Positions 60,396 to 64,000 of a stretch of 64,000 nucleotides of DNA are shown piece after piece (positions within the stretch are counted from its first letter, which is position 1; each line of letters opens with the position of its first letter). This stretch comes from Terebella lapidaria (taxonomy: Eukaryota > Annelida > Polychaeta > Terebellida > Terebellidae), in the NCBI GenBank assembly GCA_949152475.1, contig OX424564.1, forward strand, positions 39,802,165-39,866,164. The letters run 5' to 3'. The translations under genes were made by a program, and so were the position numbers. The notes beneath the pieces are model-generated. The model searched no databases. It had not been told where the DNA came from and was given only the letters and a program-made list of their open reading frames with translations.

Positions 60396-62359
60396 CCTTC
60401 CGCCCATGCGGATGCGTCTGCGGTACCCGTCTATCACACCACGGACGGGTTTTGAGTCGTTCCGTGAGAGTCCGCACGACTTACCTCCGCGGGTGGCTAC
60501 TTTGTGGCTATCCTCGGAGTTGAGGTCCGCGGAGACTTTCATGTCGTAACGCCGCCGCTCCGCATCCGCCCTCCTGTAGTTTCCAGCGCTAGGGACGTGC
60601 GGATGGCCTGTCCGCACATTGTGGACGGCTGTCCGGAGTAATCCGCACGACGGTTACGCTGGCCGGACGAATTTACTGATCCGGCCGGACGCCCCTGGTC
60701 CCGGGACAACCTCTTATGTGGCCAGACTGAGGTTGGGATTTACGTCCGCTGCGGGAGAAGCGCCTTCCCACGGATTTGGGGAGCTGGCTCTGGACGCGGG
60801 GATAGTGTCCGCACGTTAGGACTGACGTCCGCGGTTCATCCGCGTGACTCGTCCGGCGTCCGCGGCACTTTAAGATGACGCACTTCGGTGTAGTTATCCC
60901 CCATGAGCCATTACTATAATTACGGTTATAGTAATTAAGGTTTCTTACGGCAGGAAACCGACTATCCATTATGATAATGGAGCGGTTGTTAAGTCCGCGT
61001 GTGCGGACCAGCCGCGGCAGCGGGTGACGCTCGTTCTCGTCCGGATCGTACCTTACAATACGCGGTCCGGCCGGAACGACCGGAACCCCGGCCTCCTTCT
61101 AAGAAGGGGGTCGTATATTACATGCGCAACACTTGTGGTGGCTTTTAATTCCAATTTCATATTCATTGGATAAAGGGCAATACGCCGTTCTATGGTAGGC
61201 GTCCAGCCTGGACTCCGTCCGCGGGCAGCTCCGGACGTCCGCCGGCTATTGCTTTCACCATCTTTGGGCGCCTCTAGATTGGGCGCCGGTATGAAGGGTT
61301 CGCCCCCTAACCAGTGAGGTTATGGACCATGCCGGCTCCGCGTCTAATCTATTGGCTCCGCGCTCCGGTAGTCGTTTGAGGAGGCTCTGGGCTGGACCGG
61401 GCACCGCTCCGCGGCCGGGCAGTACGTCGGGGTTGCTAGTGGGCGCTTTGCAAACGCCCATAGGGCGCCCGATTGTCTGTCCGGACGTCATGGGTATGTC
61501 CGATCGCCCTGTAAGCGTGCCAGCGGCTATGGGGAGTGATTTTGTTTATTTTCCATCTCATTTATTATTTATGGGAGGATTATAAGCCACAAGTGTGCGG
61601 CATGTCTCTGGAGAATTCTGTTCTTGCTCATTTACTGATACAAAGTGAGACAAGTATGTGAAATTTCCTTTCCGGTGCAATATAGAGTAAGAAATCGGGA
61701 GATTTCTGCTTTCGCTAGAGGGGTGTAAGGGATTGCGCTAATTATGACAGTGACGGATTGCTGTGATATTTGAAAAGACTGGAGAACGGCAATTTATTGT
61801 TGTTTTCGTCTGACATATTCGTACAAGCCACAAGTTAGTGGTTACTGTCAATTTTATGCCCAATTTCTACCTTGCTGGGGTGGTTAATTTTACGTCATTT
61901 ACCGCCGGTGCGGACGCAAAAGCGAATGACTAATCTTGACTACTGTAGGATATTTGCAAGGTCCCCCGGGATAGAAATTTATTTTCTACCCGTATACATG
62001 GTTTGATTTGGAGTCACCGGAGGGAAATGATTGCACCCGCATGAGTTAATAGTGCATGTATTTTGGTCCGGGCGTGTGTCAGTATGACCGGGGACAGAGT
62101 TTTGCAGCGACACCGCGTGCATTGCTGCACGTGTAGTATAGCTGTCATCATTTGTTACATGTATATATATGTAAAAATGTCGTTCTCGGATTTTTATTAA
62201 TCTCCAGATGTGTAGCACATGTGTTTTGTGCCACTCGCATTTCGTCCGCTGATGCGGCGCTGGATCCCGAGGAAGGTGCAGGATTGTACATTTTTGCCCG
62301 GAGGCATGCTATTCTGCTATGTCGGCCAATGTATATTCTGAACGATAAATTTGCTATTA
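60396..62359 (+). other. GC-rich 3' part of the gypsy copy, then non-coding
   Basis: 60396-61570 is rich in CCGCAC/GTCCGC words and has no gene. AAGAAGGGGG at about 61100 looks like a polypurine tract with possible LTR start after it, but I cannot pair two LTRs. From about 61600 the sequence is AT-rich and unremarkable. Confidence 0.45.
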
Positions 62360-64000
62360 CGTGCTATTCCCATGCTACTGCTATTGCTACTGTTCACGGC
62401 CCTGGTGCGTGAGCCGAATGCTACTGCTATTGCTCCTGCTACTCCTCCGCATGGTCGTGGAAGCGGACGCTACTGCTAATGCTATTGCTACTCCCCAGCT
62501 TGATCCGTGGCCGGGACGCTACTGCTACTGCTATTGCTACTCCCCAGCTTCAACCAAGGCCGGGACGCTACTGCTACTGCTATTGCTCCTCCTCCAAGGG
62601 CTTGTCTGGCAGGCGGACGCTACTGCTACTGCTATTGCTACTCCCCAGCTTGATCCGTGGCCGGGACGCTACTGCTACTGCTATTGCTACTTCCCAGCTT
62701 GAACCAAGGCCGGGACGCTACTGCTACTGCTATTGCTACTGCTACTCCTCCAATGTGTGGTCTGGGATTCGGACGCTACTGCTACTGCTATTGCTACTCC
62801 TCCAAGGGCTTGTCTGGCAGGCGGACGCTACTGCTACTGCTATTGCTACTCCCCAGCATGATCCGTGGCCGGGACGCTACTGCTACTGCTATTGCTACTC
62901 CTCCAAGGGCTGGTGTGGGAGACGGACGCTACTGCTACTGCTATTGCTACTCCTCCAAGGGCTGGTGTGGCAGGCGGACGCTACTGCTACTGCTATTGCT
63001 ACTCCCCAGCTTGAACCAAGGCCGGGACGCTACTGCTACTGCTATTGCTACTGCTACTCCTCCAATGTGTGGTCTGGGATTCAGACGCTACTGCTACTGC
63101 TATTGCTACTCCTCCAAGGGCTGGTGTGGGAGACGGACGCTACTGCTACTGCTATTGCTACTCCCCAGCTTGATCCGTGGCCGGGACGCTACTGCTACTG
63201 CTATTGCTACTCCTCCAATGTGTGGTCTGGGATTCAGACGCTACTGCTACTGCTATTGCTACTCCTCCAAGGGCTGGTGTGGGAGACGGACGCTACTGCT
63301 ACTGCTATTGCTACTCCTCCAAGGGCTTGTCTGGGAGGCGGACGCTACTGCTACTGCTATTGCTACTTCCCAGCTTGAACCAAGGCCGGGACGCTACTGC
63401 TACTGCTACTGCTACTGCTACTCCTCCAATGTGTGGTCTGGGATTCGGACGCTACTGCTACTGCTATTGCTACTCCTCCAAGGGCTTGTCTGGCAGGCGG
63501 ACGCTACTGCTACTGCTATTGCTACTCCCCAGCTTGATCCGTGGCCGGGACGCTACTGCTACTGCTATTGCTACTCCTCCAAGGGCTGGTGTGGGAGACG
63601 GACGCTACCGCTACTGCTATTGCTATTGCTACTCCTCCAAGGTCTGGTGTGGCAGGCGGACGCTACTGCTACCGCTATTGCTACTCCCCTGCTTGATCCG
63701 TGGCCGGGACGCTACTGCTACTGCTATTGCTATTGCTACTCCCCAGCTTGAACCAAGGCCGGGACGCTACTGCTACTGCTATTGCTACTGCTACTCCTCC
63801 AATGTGTGGTCTGGGATTCAGACGCTACTGCTACTGCTATTGCTACTCCTCCAAGGGCTGGTGTGGGAGACGGACGCTACTGCTATTGCTACTCCTCCAA
63901 GGGCTTGTCTGGCAGGCGGACGCTACTGCTACTGCTATTGCTACTCCCCAGCTTGATCTGTAGCCGGGACGCTACTGCTACTGCTATTGCTACTGCTACT
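62360..64000. repeat. Composite minisatellite with constant CTACTG core and variable blocks, runs off right edge
   Basis: A constant block of about 25 nt (ACGCTACTGCTACTGCTATT + GCTAC) alternates with 24-27-nt variable blocks of about five types: CCCCAGCTTGATCCGTGGCC, CCCCAGCTTGAACCAAGGCC, CCTCCAAGGGCTTGTCTGGC, CCTCCAAGGGCTGGTGTGGG and CCTCCAATGTGTGGTCTGGG. The order is irregular. All three plus frames stay open over hundreds of codons because of the triplet structure; no gene is implied. Confidence 0.95.

Noticed and set aside
62479-63963. Several frames of 260-364 codons rich in Leu/Tyr/Cys/Ala-Thr
   Set aside because: All three frames are open together because of the CTACTG repeats; no gene signals.
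62360-64000. CRISPR-like look (constant block, variable block)
   Set aside because: Eukaryotic context, variable blocks fall in a few recurring types, the constant part is a triplet repeat, and no cas genes are present.

Overview
The window is eukaryotic. Genes have introns with GT/AG boundaries, intergenic DNA is AT-rich and several kb long, and almost every recognisable protein belongs to an animal-type mobile element: LINEs, Ty3/gypsy elements, a Penelope-like fragment, THAP and Academ-like DNA transposons, and MITEs. The recurring AGGCCTAC-type words, poly-C tracts and abundance of MITEs suggest a marine invertebrate, such as an echinoderm, hemichordate or mollusc. I cannot fix the phylum from sequence alone. 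The only plausible host gene is an intronless GPCR-like ORF (44130-45326).

Layout. 1-5330 (minus): an almost complete L1/Tx1-like LINE. Its ORF2 (endonuclease + reverse transcriptase) is open to the window edge, and its ORF1 carries an RRM-like region, a CCHC knuckle and a NADAR domain. 6546-8940 (minus): a deleted Ty3/gypsy copy with gag zinc knuckle and integrase but no RT, carrying a perfect 383-bp tandem duplication. 9000-15900: mostly non-coding, with an LTR-like end, a tRNA-derived SINE head, hairpins and a small TIR element. 15942-35400: two convergent genes that I interpret as one large Academ-type DNA transposon. On the plus strand is a 5-exon RecQ-like helicase of 470 codons. On the minus strand is a 13-exon, about 1003-codon transposase of the DUF6589 type with two PHD fingers in its core. 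Between them lies a 2.9-kb array of 73-75-bp repeats that begins only a few bases past the transposase stop codon. The transposase introns are swollen by nested MITEs and foldback repeats. 35400-44100: non-coding DNA with a 529-bp TTAA-flanked MITE, the 3' end of a LINE and a Penelope-like RT fragment. 44130-45326: the GPCR-like gene. 45749-46876: a 5'-truncated LINE. 46899-47995: a TIR element. 48525-51273: about 70 copies of a 39-bp repeat. 53802-55394: a broken THAP-domain transposase gene. 56515-57268: a long inverted repeat abutting a GC-rich Ty3/gypsy pol (57350-60395). 62360-64000: a composite triplet-rich minisatellite running off the right edge.

The gene models for the helicase and the transposase were built by hand from splice signals. 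Their intron phases agree throughout, except for one 1-nt frameshift in transposase exon 8. Family names come from recognised motifs and memory, not from searches.
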